Assembly: GCA_965207535.1 (NCBI GenBank)
Contig: CBDBMR010000001.1
Coordinates: forward strand, 127,517 to 191,516
DNA length: 64,000 bases
Direction of reading: 5' to 3'
From: JAJDXO01 sp965207535
Lineage (GTDB): Bacteria; Pseudomonadota; Alphaproteobacteria; Rhodospirillales; UBA2165
Part shown: piece by piece, positions 63,189-64,000 of the stretch
Layout: each line of letters starts with the position of its first letter
Numbering within the stretch: the first letter of the stretch is position 1
Position numbers and translations under genes: made by a program
Notes under the pieces: generated by a model
Seen by the model: only the letters and a program-made list of their open reading frames with translations
The model's database searches: none
What the model was told of the DNA's origin: nothing

Positions 63189-64000
63189 TCAGACCGGGCG
63201 CGGCAGAGCCGACAAACGGCTGTGTCTCCGGTGATAGAGGGCCCAGGTCATCCCGAATACGAGAGTGCTGATTTGGGCGCCCAGGTCCGGCACAAATAGT
63301 GCGCAGGCAAAGCCGAAGCGAACAAGGCGGTCGGCGAAACCGAGGGCATCGGTGTCGCGGCCGCTGACGACGGTGGCCAGAAGCCAAAGGGAAAACAGCA
63401 ACCGGGCGAGCGCCCACAGGAACTCCGATCCCGAAAAATCAATTCCGGGCAATACCGAAAGCAGGCTTGGTTCGATCGCCAGGGCAAACGGCACCATGAG
63501 GGTTGGTAGCAGCCAGCGGTAGGCCTTGACCGCCGATCCGAGAATTTTGGTGTCAGCCAGTTTGGCCGCGGCAACCGCAACCAGTGCGGCGGGCAACAGT
63601 ACCGCCGAGTAGGAAGTAAGAAACAACAGGAAAATGCCGAATTGGGCGGACGTGAAGCCGAAATTTTCTACCGCCGGACCTAGGGTTAGTATCCCCACTA
63701 ACATACCAGGAAGACTGACGACCCAGGCAAGGCCGGCGGCGAGCGTGGACAGCATCGTCAAAGTTATGAACGCAATTCTGTGTTCCACCTCTGACAGCGG
63801 CTGAATTCCGAGTTTGAATATTTCCAATGCGTTGGTGAGGGTGATTCCCGGTGACTGGATGGAGACGACGAACGCTCCAAGAACGAGCACTAGGACAAGT
63901 AGGGACGCGACTTTCGTTCCGAGGCCGGAGGAGAACTCCAACAGAGATCGTCCCCGGCGGTCTCCCCCCCGCCATGCTCCCAGTACAAGCGCGAAATAGC
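63189..64000 (-). CDS. TRAP-type transporter permease, C-terminal part (partial)
   Basis: The frame is open from the window edge (YFALVLGAWRGGDRRGRSL) to a stop at 63189. About 270 residues with at least six hydrophobic segments are visible. The rhythm LLFLTSYSAVLLPAALVAVA followed by KAYRWLLPTLMVPFALAIEP resembles the C-terminal end of DctM-like or fused TRAP permeases. The assignment is tentative because the start lies outside the window. Confidence 0.45.
   Translation of the reverse strand, partial: YFALVLGAWRGGDRRGRSLLEFSSGLGTKVASLLVLVLVLGAFVVSIQSPGITLTNALEIFKLGIQPLSEVEHRIAFITLTMLSTLAAGLAWVVSLPGMLVGILTLGPAVENFGFTSAQFGIFLLFLTSYSAVLLPAALVAVAAAKLADTKILGSAVKAYRWLLPTLMVPFALAIEPSLLSVLPGIDFSGSEFLWALARLLFSLWLLATVVSGRDTDALGFADRLVRFGFACALFVPDLGAQISTLVFGMTWALYHRRHSRLSALPRPV

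Overview
The window looks like a chromosome segment of a GC-rich (roughly 60-65%) alphaproteobacterium, most likely of a Rhodospirillales-like lineage. The support is conserved alphaproteobacterial gene order: pcm-like / tolC / popZ (DUF2497) / valS; erpA and xthA beside dgt / argS / SPOR protein / nagZ / M50 protease / scpA / scpB / tatABC / serS / surE / pcm / LysM-M23 lipoprotein; DUF815 ATPase / yajC / secD / secF / Mth938-like. The lineage is inferred; no rRNA gene is present to test it.

Layout. 1-3.1 kb: a DUF4340 gene converging on a class III CoA transferase and a dienelactone hydrolase. 3.1-3.8 kb: non-coding, with two palindromic repeats. 3.8-9.9 kb: glutamate synthase gltBD (minus). 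10.4-13.2 kb: SAM hydroxide adenosyltransferase, a metallo-beta-lactamase-fold enzyme, a CBS protein, a SelW-like selenoprotein read through an in-frame TGA (12632-12850), and a small membrane protein. 13.2-16.6 kb: a NavBac-type channel, an IS5-family element, a glutathione transferase, tRNA-Asn and tRNA-Cys. 17-22.5 kb: pcm-like, tolC, popZ, valS. 22.7-37 kb: an accessory catabolic region with three paralogous flavin-dependent, acyl-CoA-dehydrogenase-fold hydroxylases (the middle one split by a complete IS21-family element), a LysR regulator, a peptide-type ABC importer without ATPases, a methyltransferase, a 0.9 kb repeat island and a TauD-type dioxygenase. 37.4-40.7 kb: SDR, DUF1127, Crp/Fnr regulator, xthA, erpA. 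40.8-60.3 kb: housekeeping operons (dgt, argS, nagZ, scpAB, tatABC, serS, surE, pcm, LysM-M23, DUF815, yajC-secDF). 60.3-64 kb: an FAD monooxygenase, a MetE-like methyltransferase and the 3' part of a TRAP-like permease that runs off the window.

Three signals stand out. (1) The selenoprotein gene has a YC-V-Q-U redox motif and no conventional open frame, so ordinary gene calling would miss it. (2) A 1.5 kb, visibly lower-GC insertion sits exactly at the 3' end of tatC, is bounded by a 29-bp direct duplication of that end, and carries one gene whose C-terminus looks nuclease-like. (3) A GIY-YIG nuclease gene (54480-54764) is enclosed by two inverted 32-bp copies of a palindrome that recurs, partly as paired inverted units with a near-constant 23-nt spacer, in the 35 kb repeat island. 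This resembles a REP/RAYT arrangement with a different nuclease.

How the genes work together: the housekeeping blocks cover protein export (Tat, SecDF-YajC), chromosome segregation and polarity (ScpAB, PopZ), translation (ValS, ArgS, SerS), nitrogen assimilation (GltBD), protein repair (two PCMT paralogs) and envelope remodelling (NagZ, SPOR, LysM-M23). The 22.7-37 kb region reads as uptake and oxidative catabolism of an unknown organic substrate, under a LysR regulator transcribed away from the third hydroxylase.
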